A DNA stretch of 64,000 nt from Flectobacillus rivi (GCF_030056655.1 NZ_JASHIE010000020.1:59379-123378); one strand, 5' to 3'; counted from the stretch's first letter, positions 8,659 through 17,912 are shown. A program made the numbers and translations. Notes: generated by a model from the letters alone, not told the origin.

Positions 8659-8861
8659 AGCTAACATATCTATTGTTATTAAAAAACAATTTACCACTCT
8701 TTGCCTTTTGCCTTAAACACAAAACTAAATTTAATGAATTTCAAGTGTAAGATATTGATAATAAAAACTTTACATTCATAATTTACAATTCATAATTCAG
8801 CATTCATACTTTGCCAATCAAAAATTCAGAATTTATTCAGAATCTAATCCTAATTTTGAAT

Positions 8862-9536
8862 ATGAAAATTCTCATCATAGAAGACGAAAAAGAATTGGCT
8901 TATGCTATGGGCGCCTATCTTGCAGACGAAAATTATCTGTGTGAATTGGCGTTTACCTTGGAAGATGCCCGCCAAAAACTGGCATGTCATACCTATGATT
9001 GTGTATTGCTCGACTTGATGTTACCCGATGGCAGTGGACTTGATTTGCTGGCAACGATGAATCTCCAACAGCGTTTGGAGGGTGTTATAATACTTTCGGC
9101 CAAAAACTCGGTTGAGGATAAAGTGAAAGGATTGCAGTTAGGAGCGGATGATTATCTCCCAAAACCTTTCCACCAATCCGAGTTGCTGGCGAGAATTTAC
9201 TCCGTTATCCGACGAAAGAATTTTAATAACCTCAACAATGTCCAGTTTGAGGAAATAGAAATTAATCTTTTGTCAAAAAATGTTAAAGTCAACGACCAAG
9301 AAATCAATCTGACTCGCAAAGAATTTGATTTGTTGGTATTTTTTATCAGTAACAAAAATAAAGTTATCTCCAAAAGTGCCCTTGCTGAATATCTTTCGGG
9401 CGATATTGCCGATATGTTTGATAATCATGACTTTGTGTATGCACATATCAAAAATTTAAAGAAAAAACTGCTTGAAGTTGGCGGGAATAATTACTTGAAA
9501 ACACTCTATGGTGTAGGTTACAAATGGGAAAAATGA
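8862..9536 (+). CDS. OmpR-family response regulator
   Basis: 224 residues. The receiver domain (about 1-115) has the acidic pair in IIEDEKE, the phospho-acceptor Asp51 in VLLDLMLPDG and the conserved Lys in LPKPF. A winged-helix DNA-binding domain (about 130-224) ends with the characteristic YLKTLYGVGYKWEK. I chose the ATG at 8862 because it starts exactly at the canonical MKILIIEDE; the upstream extension to 8811 is AT-rich repeat-like sequence. The stop overlaps the kinase start (ATGA at 9533), so the two genes are co-transcribed and translationally coupled. Targets are unknown; the TonB-dependent protein downstream is a candidate. Confidence 0.93.
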   Translation: MKILIIEDEKELAYAMGAYLADENYLCELAFTLEDARQKLACHTYDCVLLDLMLPDGSGLDLLATMNLQQRLEGVIILSAKNSVEDKVKGLQLGADDYLPKPFHQSELLARIYSVIRRKNFNNLNNVQFEEIEINLLSKNVKVNDQEINLTRKEFDLLVFFISNKNKVISKSALAEYLSGDIADMFDNHDFVYAHIKNLKKKLLEVGGNNYLKTLYGVGYKWEK

Positions 9537-10819
9537 CCAAACTCCTCGATAAGCCCCTAAAGGCATTTACGATTTATGCTTTTGTGATTTTGAGCTTGAG
9601 CATCCCGGCCTATTATTGGGTGGTAGAAACAGTTTGGCAAAAAGAATTAGACGAACACAATCTAATTATCAAAGAACGTATTGTTTCGCAATTGCAAAAT
9701 TTGTCGCTCACCCAAGCACAATTTGATAGTGTGACTCACATTTGGAATGTGTTGCAGTCTGGAACTAGGATTCTTCCCGAAAGGCAACACTTCAAAAAGT
9801 CTGATAGTACCTATTTGGTTATGCGAAAGAATAAGCATAAAAAACATACCGAGATAGATCGGTTCAGAGGTCTAACCAGTCATATTCATTTTAAGGGGAA
9901 GCGTTACAGCTTATGGATTGAAACCAATGTAGAGGAGGCCGACGAAATCGTATATATTATCTCGGTGGTGTCGTTGTTCTTTTTTGTTCTATTAGCCTTG
10001 GGTTTTATTTTCTTGAATAGAACTATTGCCCAAAAAGCTTGGCGCCCCTTTGAAAAAACATTAGGGCAACTCAAAAGCTTTGACCTGTCTGCAACTGAGA
10101 CCATTGATTTTGAGAAAACCGAAATACAGGAATTTGAAGACCTTCATAATACCCTTCAAAAGATGCTTTATGCGGCTATTAGTGCTTACAAACAGCAAAA
10201 AACCTTTATCGAAAATGCCTCGCATGAGTTGCAAACACCTTTAGCAATATTAAGATCAAAAGTAGATTTATTTTATCAATTACCGGAACTCAATGAGGCT
10301 CAATTACAGGTGCTCGAAGGTATTGAAAAGCCGCTTGCCAGAGTTTCTCGTATTAATAAAAATCTTTTGCTCTTGGCAAAAATCGAAAATCACCAATTCG
10401 AAAACGTAGAAATACTAGATATTGGAGGGATGATAAATGATATTTTGGAGCTTTTACAAGATTATGCCGAAAGCAAAAACTTAGCGATTCAGGTACGGCT
10501 GGAAGCTCGTCAAGATATTAAAGGAAATAAGTTTTTGATAGAAACACTTTTGTATAATTTATTGACCAATGCTATCAGATATACTTCAGAAGACGGTGAA
10601 ATAGTAATATTTTTAGATAGCCAGCAATTATCTGTTCAAAATACAGGGATAATATCGCTAAATCCTGCGCATATTTTTCGACGTTTTTCGGTATCCTCCT
10701 CCGAGCAAGTAAGTAGTGGCTTGGGGTTGGCCATCGCCAAAGAAATTTGTCATAGATACAACTGGAAAATGGAGTATGCTTTTGATACGAATAAGCATCA
10801 ATTTAAAGTTTGTTTTTAG
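9533..10819 (+). CDS. Sensor histidine kinase, partner of the OmpR regulator
   Basis: 428 residues with two membrane helices (near residues 15-35 and 145-170) framing a periplasmic sensor region of about 110 residues. A linker, then the HisKA domain with FIENASHELQTPLAIL (His231), then an ATPase domain with N-box NLLTNAIRYTSEDG and the final GLGLAIAKEICHRYNW. The catalytic set is complete, although the G1 motif is shortened (VQNTG rather than DxGxG). It shares a 4-bp ATGA overlap with the regulator. An alternative start at 9524 is possible, but 9533 gives the usual overlap. The signal is unknown. Confidence 0.92.
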   Translation: MTKLLDKPLKAFTIYAFVILSLSIPAYYWVVETVWQKELDEHNLIIKERIVSQLQNLSLTQAQFDSVTHIWNVLQSGTRILPERQHFKKSDSTYLVMRKNKHKKHTEIDRFRGLTSHIHFKGKRYSLWIETNVEEADEIVYIISVVSLFFFVLLALGFIFLNRTIAQKAWRPFEKTLGQLKSFDLSATETIDFEKTEIQEFEDLHNTLQKMLYAAISAYKQQKTFIENASHELQTPLAILRSKVDLFYQLPELNEAQLQVLEGIEKPLARVSRINKNLLLLAKIENHQFENVEILDIGGMINDILELLQDYAESKNLAIQVRLEARQDIKGNKFLIETLLYNLLTNAIRYTSEDGEIVIFLDSQQLSVQNTGIISLNPAHIFRRFSVSSSEQVSSGLGLAIAKEICHRYNWKMEYAFDTNKHQFKVCF

Positions 10820-10894
10820 TTAATTATAGGTGCTGAGTCAACATTGTACGAAAGTTTCTATTTTGTTCAAACAAACCCCCATTTATGATTTTTA

Positions 10895-10959
10895 GGTGTA
10901 GCTTCAACCCTGGCGGTTGCGATTTTGAATGTGGTAACTGCAAGAGTTTCCACTACACC
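10895..10959. other. Unexplained 65-bp element with 7-bp terminal inverted repeats
   Basis: GGTGTAG (10895-10901) and CTACACC (10953-10959) bound a GC-richer segment in the gap between the histidine kinase and the TonB protein. It is not a tRNA: the length and the internal arms do not fit. It may be a leader hairpin or a decayed repeat. Confidence 0.35.
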
Positions 10960-11077
10960 AATATTATATTAAATTAATACGCTCTAGGATATCAATATTA
11001 GGCATTTGGCTAATATTTGAAGCGAATAAGACTATTCTGCTTAAAGCATATTGCCAAAAGCCCCCAAACAATTTTAT

Positions 11078-13504
11078 ATGAAAACATTAACTTCTCTCAT
11101 TCAAAAACTAACATTATTAAGCTTGATGTTGTGCCTTGGAAATGTCGCTCAGGCGCAGGTTACGTCTGTAAGTATTTCGGGTCAAGTCAAACATAAGACT
11201 AATACAACGGTGTTGCCTTATGCCAATATTATCTTGAAAACTGCCAAGGATAGCGCCTTCGTGACAGGAACAGTCTCGAATGAGGAGGGACGTTTTACTT
11301 TGACCAATGTAAAGCCCAATGATTATGTTTTGACGGTTTCATTGGTTGGATTTAATGTTGCCAAACAAAAGATTTTCGTAGGAAAACTTTCCGCATTCTT
11401 GGACTTGCCCGTTATTGAACTTAGCGAAAATGTACAAACTTTAGGGGAGATAACTGTTCAAGGAAAAGCCGATGAAGTGAGTGCCAAAATGGACAAAAAG
11501 GTATTTTCTATTGCCAATAATATTTCGCAAAGTGGAGGCTCGATTTTGCAGGCTATGCAAAGCGTACCAGGTGTGACAATCGAAAGTGGTAAAGTATCAT
11601 TAAGGGGTAATGACAAGGTGACTATCTTAATAGATGGCAAACAAACGGCGCTGACAGGATTTAACGCCCAATATGGTTTGGATAATATTCCTGCCTCGAA
11701 CATCGATAAAATTGAGGTAATTAATAACCCTAGCTCCAAGTACGACGCCAACGGTAGTGCAGGGATTATTAATATCATCATGAAGAAAAATATTAAGCAA
11801 GGATTCAATGGAAAGTTGGGCTTTGCCACGGGTTTGGGTGCTCTTTGGCAGCGCCAAGATAACTATCCTGATGTGCGTCCGCAGTACACGATGACGCCCA
11901 AAATCAATCCATCGTTGGCATTAAATTATCGTACCAATAAAATCAATGCTTTCGTTCAGGTAGATAATCTTTACACGCATACGCTCAACAAAAACGAATA
12001 TACCGCTCGTACTTATGACGATGGAACTGTCATAAAACAACAATTGAAACGTAATCGAGATACTAACTTCTTTAACTCAAAGGCGGGCTTTGATTGGTTT
12101 CTGGATAGTCAAAATACCTTGACTGTTTCGGGCTTATTTGGCACCGAAAAAATCTTAGATAATGGCGATGAGCCATTTTTTAACGGAGATTTTAGCAAAA
12201 GACTACGTTTGTGGACTTTCTTGGAAGATGAATTGAAAACTACCGCTATGGCAACACTTGCCTATCAGCATAAATTTCAGGATCCTGGGCATTTGTTGAA
12301 TTTTGGTTACAATTATACCTTCCATCGTGAGGATGAGAAATACTTTTTTACCAATGCCATGCCGACTTTTACGGGTAAAGATTCATTCAAATTACTTTCT
12401 GATGAAACGGTTTCAGATTTTAACTTAGATTACATCAAACCGCTCAAATTTGGTAGAGTAGAAACAGGAGTAAAATACCGTAAACGTGATATTCCGACCA
12501 ATATGCAGTTTTTCCCTGGGGTTAATTCTCCATTGGATTCTTCGGCGGGTGGCCCTGCAACCTATAAAGAGTCTATTCCTGCGGTTTATGGAAATTTGGT
12601 TTTTGAAACTCGAAAACTCGAAGCCGAAATTGGCTTGCGTATGGAATACGTGTCGGTAAATTATCAGGTGAGTCCGACACACAATACATACAAAAGTGAT
12701 GGATATTCGTACACACAACCTTTCCCGAATGTACGTTTGGGTTACAAAATCAGTGATAATCATCAGTTAACATTCTTGTATAATCGTCGAGTAGACCGCC
12801 CAAATGAGGTAGATATTCGTGTTTTTCCGAAATATGACGATGCAGAAATTATCAAAGTGGGTAATCCTGCCCTCAAGCCACAGTTTACCAATAGCCTTGA
12901 ATTAGGTTATAAAACTAATATCCCACAAGGTTATTTTTACACCTCATTGTATCACAAAATTGTAGACGGAACGATCACTCGTATTTCAAGCACAGTGCCC
13001 AATAGTACCTTGATTTATGCCATTTTTCAGAATGTAAACAAAAGCTATAATACGGGAATAGAAATGGTATTTAGTAAGGAAATAGCTCCTTGGTATTCGT
13101 TAAATATCAATGCCAACGTTTACCGAAATCAAATCAATGCTTTTGCTATTATGAATCTTTATCCGACGCCACATATATCAAGTTCGGATGAGCAAATGTT
13201 GGTTTCATGGAATACTAAATGGAACAATATCATTCATTTACCTAATAAAACGGACTTACAAGTTTTATTCACCTATTTGGCGCCAGACCTTATTCCACAA
13301 GGACAAATTCAACAACGTTTTTCGTGTGATGTAGGTTTGAAAAAGTCTTTGAGCAATGGCAAGCATGAATTGGTAGTTAACGCCACAGATTTGTTTAACA
13401 CGATGAAAATTAAGAAAACGATCAATGGCGATGGGTTCAAATACAATAGCGCAGATTATTACGAAACACAAGTTATTCGAGTAGGGTATAATTATAAGTT
13501 TTAA
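11078..13504 (+). CDS. TonB-dependent outer-membrane beta-barrel protein
   Basis: 808 residues. A signal peptide ends near NVAQAQ. A carboxypeptidase-regulatory-like domain (about 25-110) has SGQVKHKTNTTVLPYANI and the plug has ILQAMQSVPGV, GKVSLRGNDKVTILIDGKQT and KIEVINNPSSKYDANGSAGI. A beta-barrel of the outer-membrane-beta-barrel family follows and ends in an aromatic (IRVGYNYKF). The plug motif set is typical of Bacteroidota proteins often found beside two-component or RNA-polymerase-associated regulators. I chose the ATG at 11078 because it gives the clean signal peptide MKTLTSLIQKLTLL. It lies 258 bp after the histidine kinase on the same strand and may be its target. A terminator follows at 13577. 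The substrate is unknown. Confidence 0.88.
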   Translation: MKTLTSLIQKLTLLSLMLCLGNVAQAQVTSVSISGQVKHKTNTTVLPYANIILKTAKDSAFVTGTVSNEEGRFTLTNVKPNDYVLTVSLVGFNVAKQKIFVGKLSAFLDLPVIELSENVQTLGEITVQGKADEVSAKMDKKVFSIANNISQSGGSILQAMQSVPGVTIESGKVSLRGNDKVTILIDGKQTALTGFNAQYGLDNIPASNIDKIEVINNPSSKYDANGSAGIINIIMKKNIKQGFNGKLGFATGLGALWQRQDNYPDVRPQYTMTPKINPSLALNYRTNKINAFVQVDNLYTHTLNKNEYTARTYDDGTVIKQQLKRNRDTNFFNSKAGFDWFLDSQNTLTVSGLFGTEKILDNGDEPFFNGDFSKRLRLWTFLEDELKTTAMATLAYQHKFQDPGHLLNFGYNYTFHREDEKYFFTNAMPTFTGKDSFKLLSDETVSDFNLDYIKPLKFGRVETGVKYRKRDIPTNMQFFPGVNSPLDSSAGGPATYKESIPAVYGNLVFETRKLEAEIGLRMEYVSVNYQVSPTHNTYKSDGYSYTQPFPNVRLGYKISDNHQLTFLYNRRVDRPNEVDIRVFPKYDDAEIIKVGNPALKPQFTNSLELGYKTNIPQGYFYTSLYHKIVDGTITRISSTVPNSTLIYAIFQNVNKSYNTGIEMVFSKEIAPWYSLNINANVYRNQINAFAIMNLYPTPHISSSDEQMLVSWNTKWNNIIHLPNKTDLQVLFTYLAPDLIPQGQIQQRFSCDVGLKKSLSNGKHELVVNATDLFNTMKIKKTINGDGFKYNSADYYETQVIRVGYNYKF

Positions 13505-13844
13505 CGAGCTCTCTGCTTCATGATTTGGGAACAAAAATGGAGTAATAGTTTAATATAAAACGGTATCATTTTAATGAGCGCTGTAGGTATAACAAATGGT
13601 TATATCTACAGCGCTTTTCTACAATTCGACAACAATTAAAACTCACAGTTTGTCGAGTGTAAGCCCTTACCAATATGTCCTCGTTTTTTACTCAAAAATA
13701 AGTAGGGCAATACATTTGAAAGCTTTATTCTTCAAAAAGAGAGTAGAAAATTAGAAATCTGTGTAAATTTGTTAGCTAACAAACATCACCATTATAAAAA
13801 ACTGCTGCTAACGCTTTTACTGCTTTAGAGTATATACCTATCTA
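13505..13844. other. Intergenic region upstream of the PAS protein
   Basis: Apart from the terminator at 13577 I see only AT-rich sequence and no clear promoter. Confidence 0.6.
13577..13618 (+). terminator. Terminator after the TonB-dependent protein
   Basis: AGCGCTGTAG (13577-13586) pairs with CTACAGCGCT (13606-13615), with extra pairing inside the loop, then TTTT. It lies 73 bp past the stop. Confidence 0.75.
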
Positions 13845-15230
13845 ATGCTAAACTCATCTGAAATCCCATTAAGTGATACCTTTAAGGCGATACTCGATAG
13901 TTCACCTGAGAGTTTTGTATTGCTTTCTGCCAACCATTCTGTTATTCTTTTTAATCGTACTCTTCAACAAACGATTTCCCGATTTTTCAATAAAGCACTT
14001 CAAATAGGTGATGATTATCACGACTATCTCTTTGAATCCACAAGGCAGTTATATGCCGAAAGTTTTCAGAAAGCTTTAGGAGGGGAGATTACAATCGTTC
14101 AGAATGAGGCTATTGTTGGAGATATCACAATTTGGCTTGAGTACAAAATGAATCCCGTTTATGATGCGAACCATGAGCTCATTGGAATAGCCTTATATAT
14201 CAAAAATATTGACGCTCAAAAGAAAGCAGAATTAGCACTTGAGTTAGCAAATACTACATTTGAAGCGATTTTTGCCAATAATACAGAAGGATTAATCCTG
14301 ATTAGTAAGTACTTTAAAGTGCTGCAATTTAATCATGCAATTGCTCAAAGGCTATTTGAAAATATTGGTAAAAAAATTTATGTTGGAGCTGACTTCCGTG
14401 AATTTATTTACGCAAAAGAACCACAGCAATTACTAGACTTATTTACGCTTGCATGCGAGGGACAAACAATTGAACAAGAGATACTCACTAAAACGGCTTA
14501 TGGTGAGGAAATATGGTTTACTGTAAAAATGTACCCTGTTTTTGATAAACACAAACAATTACTTGGTGTAGTGGTGCAGTCGTTTAGCATAGATGAAAAA
14601 AAGAATGCCGAAATCTCTATGCAGGAAAGCGAAATGAAGTTTCGTCGTATCATTGAAACAGCACCTATTGCCATTTTGATCGTCAATGATCAAATGAAAA
14701 TTACCTTGAGTAATCCTGAGACTGAGAAGATTTTTGGTTATACACATCAAGAAATTATGAATCAACATATTGATTTGCTGATACCTTCTCGTTTTAAAAA
14801 TACCCATCATTTGCACACCGCCGAGTACCTAGAAACACCAAGAATGTATCACATGGGAGCAGGAAGGTTTATTCCTGCTATTACAAAAGATGGCAAAGAA
14901 TTAATTGTAGAGGTTAGTCTCAATTCTTTTATTGTTAATGGTAAACAGTTAGTGTTAGCCATGATTCAAGATGTAACCGCTCGTACTCAAAACGAAATTC
15001 AACTAAAGGATCAAGTGCAGATTTTAGAAAAAATTGCATGGCAACATTCTCATGAAATTCGTCGACCAGTGGCTAATATCAAAGGTTTGATAGACCTCAT
15101 CAATATGGATTATGAGGATTTTCGTTCGATTCCTACTTGGACTTTTCTCGAACAGGAAGTAGAAACCCTAGATAAAGTGATTCACAAAATTGTAGCAGAT
15201 ACCTACCGAGATTATAAAGGAAAAAAATAA
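13845..15230 (+). CDS. Triple-PAS protein with a DHp-like segment and no ATPase domain
   Basis: 461 residues, no membrane helix, so probably cytoplasmic. Three PAS domains can be seen at about 10-130, 135-250 and 262-385; the last has the typical NPETEKIFGYTHQEIMNQ and closes with VLAMIQDVTARTQNE. The C-terminal 75 residues contain HSHEIRRPVANIKGLIDLIN, an H-box-like dimerisation helix. The frame then stops at KGKK, with no HATPase domain and no fragment of one downstream. It may be a phosphotransfer or scaffold partner for another kinase, or the remains of a kinase. Its neighbours give no pathway. Confidence 0.8.
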   Translation: MLNSSEIPLSDTFKAILDSSPESFVLLSANHSVILFNRTLQQTISRFFNKALQIGDDYHDYLFESTRQLYAESFQKALGGEITIVQNEAIVGDITIWLEYKMNPVYDANHELIGIALYIKNIDAQKKAELALELANTTFEAIFANNTEGLILISKYFKVLQFNHAIAQRLFENIGKKIYVGADFREFIYAKEPQQLLDLFTLACEGQTIEQEILTKTAYGEEIWFTVKMYPVFDKHKQLLGVVVQSFSIDEKKNAEISMQESEMKFRRIIETAPIAILIVNDQMKITLSNPETEKIFGYTHQEIMNQHIDLLIPSRFKNTHHLHTAEYLETPRMYHMGAGRFIPAITKDGKELIVEVSLNSFIVNGKQLVLAMIQDVTARTQNEIQLKDQVQILEKIAWQHSHEIRRPVANIKGLIDLINMDYEDFRSIPTWTFLEQEVETLDKVIHKIVADTYRDYKGKK

Positions 15231-15249
15231 TAGAAGACGTAAAAAATTA

Positions 15250-15276
15250 CTAGTTCAAGACCAAGTCTTGGACTAG
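15250..15276. repeat. 27-bp imperfect palindrome, CTAGTTC family
   Basis: CTAGTTCAAGACCAAGTCTT followed by GGACTAG, a near copy of 1604-1630. It lies 20 bp after the PAS protein stop and 30 bp before the next gene. Confidence 0.75.
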
Positions 15277-15305
15277 AGCTATTCAGTTCTAAAACCATCA
15301 TACCT

Positions 15306-16046
15306 ATGAAAAATCTACTATACTTATTACCTTTCTTTGTTTTACTTGGTTGTAAAAAAACAGAAGATATTGCTGAAGCAGTCACGATTAATGACCCTAT
15401 TTTTGAAAAAATGCTTGTTACCAAAGGAATTGATTCTGACCAGCAAGTAAATGGGAAAATATCAAAAATAGATGCCATGAAAGTGGATACTTTACTGATT
15501 CAAGGAGATGTTTCAAACATTACTAACACCATTTCAAACCTCGCAGGAATAGAGGAGTTTGAAAACCTAACATATCTTGATTGTTCCTACAATTCCTTAT
15601 CCACTTTAGATTTGAGTAAAAACCACAAACTGACTTATATAAAATGCTCAGGTATTCAAGAGTTGATTGCTGGTGTAACCCAATATAAACAAATCCAAAC
15701 CATACAATTAAGCCCCCTCGCCAATCTTCAAAACCTTAATTGTGCCTATACCAATATTTCGAATTTAGATTTCTTGAATAACTCCACTCAGCTTAAAGTC
15801 TTGAATTGTACAGGAAGTAGTTTAAGCTCGTTCAATGTATCTCAACTGACAAATCTAGTAGAGCTTTATGCTTCATGGATTATGTATAACAAGTTGGAAT
15901 CAATTGATTTAAGGCAAAATACCAAGCTACAACAATGTAAATTGCAGATTTATGGACTTAAATCTATTTGCGTTGCTTCCATAGATAAAATTCCTGCGAA
16001 TGGATGGGAAAAAATGCCCACAACAAACTATGTGAATTGTCAATAA
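15306..16046 (+). CDS. Leucine-rich-repeat lipoprotein
   Basis: 246 residues. The signal peptide ends in a lipobox (FFVLLGC, Cys16), so it is a lipoprotein. About residues 85-200 hold irregular leucine-rich repeats of about 21 residues of the type LTYLDCSYNSLSTLDLSKNH, recurring as LQNLNCAYTNISNLDF and LKVLNCTGSSLSSFNV. This repeat class is common in Bacteroidota surface proteins. The end (ICVASIDKIPANGWEKM) is similar to the cap of related proteins, from memory. The function is likely binding of protein or glycan at the cell surface; a ligand cannot be named. No operon partner is obvious. Confidence 0.75.
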   Translation: MKNLLYLLPFFVLLGCKKTEDIAEAVTINDPIFEKMLVTKGIDSDQQVNGKISKIDAMKVDTLLIQGDVSNITNTISNLAGIEEFENLTYLDCSYNSLSTLDLSKNHKLTYIKCSGIQELIAGVTQYKQIQTIQLSPLANLQNLNCAYTNISNLDFLNNSTQLKVLNCTGSSLSSFNVSQLTNLVELYASWIMYNKLESIDLRQNTKLQQCKLQIYGLKSICVASIDKIPANGWEKMPTTNYVNCQ

Positions 16047-16113
16047 TGCCTCGAACTAGACAGTTGTAGCCTCAATACATCCCATCATTTTTTCCAAAAA
16101 AATCAATCTAGTA

Positions 16114-16143
16114 TTGCGTATTTAATTTTTTATTCTACATTTG
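16114..16143 (+). promoter_or_regulatory. Bacteroidota-type promoter of the blaI-like gene
   Basis: TTG at 16114-16116 and TACATTTG at 16136-16143 (TAnnTTTG consensus), spaced 19 bp. The -7 element lies inside the first operator palindrome. Confidence 0.6.
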
Positions 16144-16147
16144 TAGA
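16134..16147. promoter_or_regulatory. BlaI-type operator 1
   Basis: TCTACATTTGTAGA, a perfect palindrome with the TACA...TGTA core typical of BlaI/MecI operators. It overlaps the -7 promoter element, so binding should block transcription. Confidence 0.7.
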
Positions 16148-16152
16148 GTAAA

Positions 16153-16168
16153 TTCTAAATATGTAGAA
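16153..16168. promoter_or_regulatory. BlaI-type operator 2
   Basis: TTCTAAATATGTAGAA, arms TTCTA/TTCTA inverted, ending one base before the blaI-like start codon. The second, weaker half of a tandem operator. Confidence 0.5.
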
Positions 16169-16540
16169 ATGAAGCTTTCAGAGACTGAAGAAAAACTGAT
16201 GGAATACCTTTGGCAGAAGGAAAAAGCCTTTATGAAAGATTTACTAGAGGCATATCCCGACCCCAAACCAGCCACGACTACCGTAGCAACTTTATTGAAA
16301 CGAATGATTGATAAAGGATTTGTGGCTTATCGAGAATATGGTAATTCGAGGGAGTATTATCCGCTTGTATCCAAAGACGATTATTTTACGAAGCATGTAA
16401 AAGGACTCATTAAGAATTTCTTTAACAACTCGGTTGGACAGTTTGCGTCCTTCTTTACTCAACAAAGTGAAATGAGTACAGAAGAATTAGAAGAATTGAA
16501 AAAAATCATTGATGATCAACTTCAACAGAAACAGCAATGA
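16169..16540 (+). CDS. BlaI/MecI/CopY family transcriptional repressor
   Basis: 123 residues, the family's usual length. The N-terminal winged helix (about 1-75) includes LSETEEKLMEYLWQKEKAFM, PATTTVATLLKRMIDKGFV and YREYGNSREYYPLV. The C-terminal part is a helical dimerisation and protease-responsive region (EMSTEELEELKKIIDDQL). Members repress their own operon until a membrane M56 protease causes their cleavage. Here the M56 protein gene overlaps by the ATGA at 16537, and two operator-like palindromes lie at 16134 and 16153. Autoregulation is therefore well supported. Confidence 0.92.
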   Translation: MKLSETEEKLMEYLWQKEKAFMKDLLEAYPDPKPATTTVATLLKRMIDKGFVAYREYGNSREYYPLVSKDDYFTKHVKGLIKNFFNNSVGQFASFFTQQSEMSTEELEELKKIIDDQLQQKQQ

Positions 16541-17904
16541 CACTCTATCTACTCAAATTTTCAGCCTGTCTGGGTTTGATATACCTATTTTATAAACTAT
16601 GTCTCGAAGGTGAAAACTTTCATGTGTTCAAGCGCTATTTTTTACTCATAGGATTAGTCTTGAGTACGTTGATTCCGTTGATTTCATTCGAGATTCCATG
16701 GTATCAAGAACATGTTATGGAAATAGTTCTACCTATAAAAAATGCAAATGCGATTGATGGGAACATACCTACGATTGAGCCAATTCAACCGAGTGATGAG
16801 CCCACAGTCGCAATGCCCATTGGGTTCTACATCTATGGTCTAATACTAGGAGTGTTGTTGATCAGATTTTTGCGAGGACTGTATCTGATTACTCGCAAAG
16901 CTGTGACTAACGAGAAGCTAATACACCAGAATGCTCATTTGGTATTGATTGAGGAGAAAATCGCTCCGTTTAGTTTTTGTAACTATATCTTTTTAAACAA
17001 GTCAATTTATCAAACCAAAGGAATTGAATCAGATATTCTTTTGCATGAATTGACTCATGTAAAGCAAAAACATACTTGGGATATTCTTTTCGTTGAGGTA
17101 TTTCTGATAGTTTTTTGGTGGAATCCCATCTTGTATTTGTACAAAAAAACTATTCAATTAAATCATGAGTTTTTGGCTGACAGAGAAGTTCTCGCTCATA
17201 CACAAGTACCAACCTATCAGCAACTTTTACTTCAAAATGCCACAGGCAATGCTCTTTATTTAACAAGCAGTTCAACCTTTTCTATTACTAAAAAACGCTT
17301 TCTTATGATGACACATCACACCTCCATAACCGCCCGTATCTTGCGTGGCGTAGCTTGTTTGCCTTTAATTTTGGTATTAATTGCTAGATTTTCAGACTGG
17401 TCTTTAGGGCAAAAAAACGAGAAAAAGATTCAGAAACCAATGCCAGTAGCTATTGATGTAACAAATCAAAAAGTAAAATACAAGATCAGTAAAATATTCC
17501 TTGCAAAAGGCGAGAAAAATCCTGTTGTGATAAAAGATTATTCTGAATTGACTAAAGTGGAGTTAGAGGCATTGAAACATCCTCTTATGTTTACTATAGA
17601 ACGACCCACTGACGAAATGCTGAAAATATGGACACATCCTCGCTGTGGAATTTGGATTAATGAAAAGCATGTACCTTATCAGACCTTAGAAAAATACAAA
17701 TCAGAAGATTTTTCTCATTATTTTGTTAGTAGACTCGGCAAAAATGCTCAAGTCGGTAAACGTAGATACCAAATTGACTTAATGACTAATGATTACTTTG
17801 AAAATGTGTACAAAAAGGAAGCATTAGAAAAACCTCTAATTGTATATTCGGTAGGGAAGGGCGCTAACCAAGAGCAGTATAGAATAGAATTGATTAAAGA
17901 GTAA
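16537..17904 (+). CDS. M56 family (BlaR1-like) membrane metallopeptidase
   Basis: 455 residues. N-terminal membrane helices are seen at about 1-20, 28-48 and 95-115, with another near 270-285. The cytoplasmic zinc protease motif is LLHELTHVKQKHTW (HExxH near residues 170-174), followed by the glutamate-bearing NHEFLADREVL. The extracytoplasmic C-terminus (about 290-455) lacks the penicillin-binding domain of true BlaR1. It carries CGIWINEKHVPYQTLEKYK and HYFVSRLGKN, a sequence type I recall in many Bacteroidota M56 proteins. The ATGA overlap with the repressor shows a two-gene unit. The trigger is unknown and need not be a beta-lactam. Confidence 0.88.
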   Translation: MTLYLLKFSACLGLIYLFYKLCLEGENFHVFKRYFLLIGLVLSTLIPLISFEIPWYQEHVMEIVLPIKNANAIDGNIPTIEPIQPSDEPTVAMPIGFYIYGLILGVLLIRFLRGLYLITRKAVTNEKLIHQNAHLVLIEEKIAPFSFCNYIFLNKSIYQTKGIESDILLHELTHVKQKHTWDILFVEVFLIVFWWNPILYLYKKTIQLNHEFLADREVLAHTQVPTYQQLLLQNATGNALYLTSSSTFSITKKRFLMMTHHTSITARILRGVACLPLILVLIARFSDWSLGQKNEKKIQKPMPVAIDVTNQKVKYKISKIFLAKGEKNPVVIKDYSELTKVELEALKHPLMFTIERPTDEMLKIWTHPRCGIWINEKHVPYQTLEKYKSEDFSHYFVSRLGKNAQVGKRRYQIDLMTNDYFENVYKKEALEKPLIVYSVGKGANQEQYRIELIKE

Positions 17905-17912
17905 AAAACTTG

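Larger units (their letters stand above)
8555..8667 (-). pseudogene. C-terminal remnant of a minus-strand gene
   Basis: On the minus strand the frame ending in TAG at 8555-8557 reads KGIHVEFDADGKVITFEKIS then TPNQA, which looks like a real protein tail. It is preceded in frame by the palindrome at 8635-8658 and then low-complexity sequence with no start. A terminator-like hairpin follows at 8477. The 24-bp direct repeat is its TFEKISTP part, and the same eight residues are encoded at 7116-7139. This suggests a decayed paralogue or a broken duplication. No family can be assigned. Confidence 0.4.

Noticed and set aside
10895..10959. tRNA-like acceptor stem
   Set aside because: Seven paired bases only; the length, arms and conserved tRNA bases do not fit.
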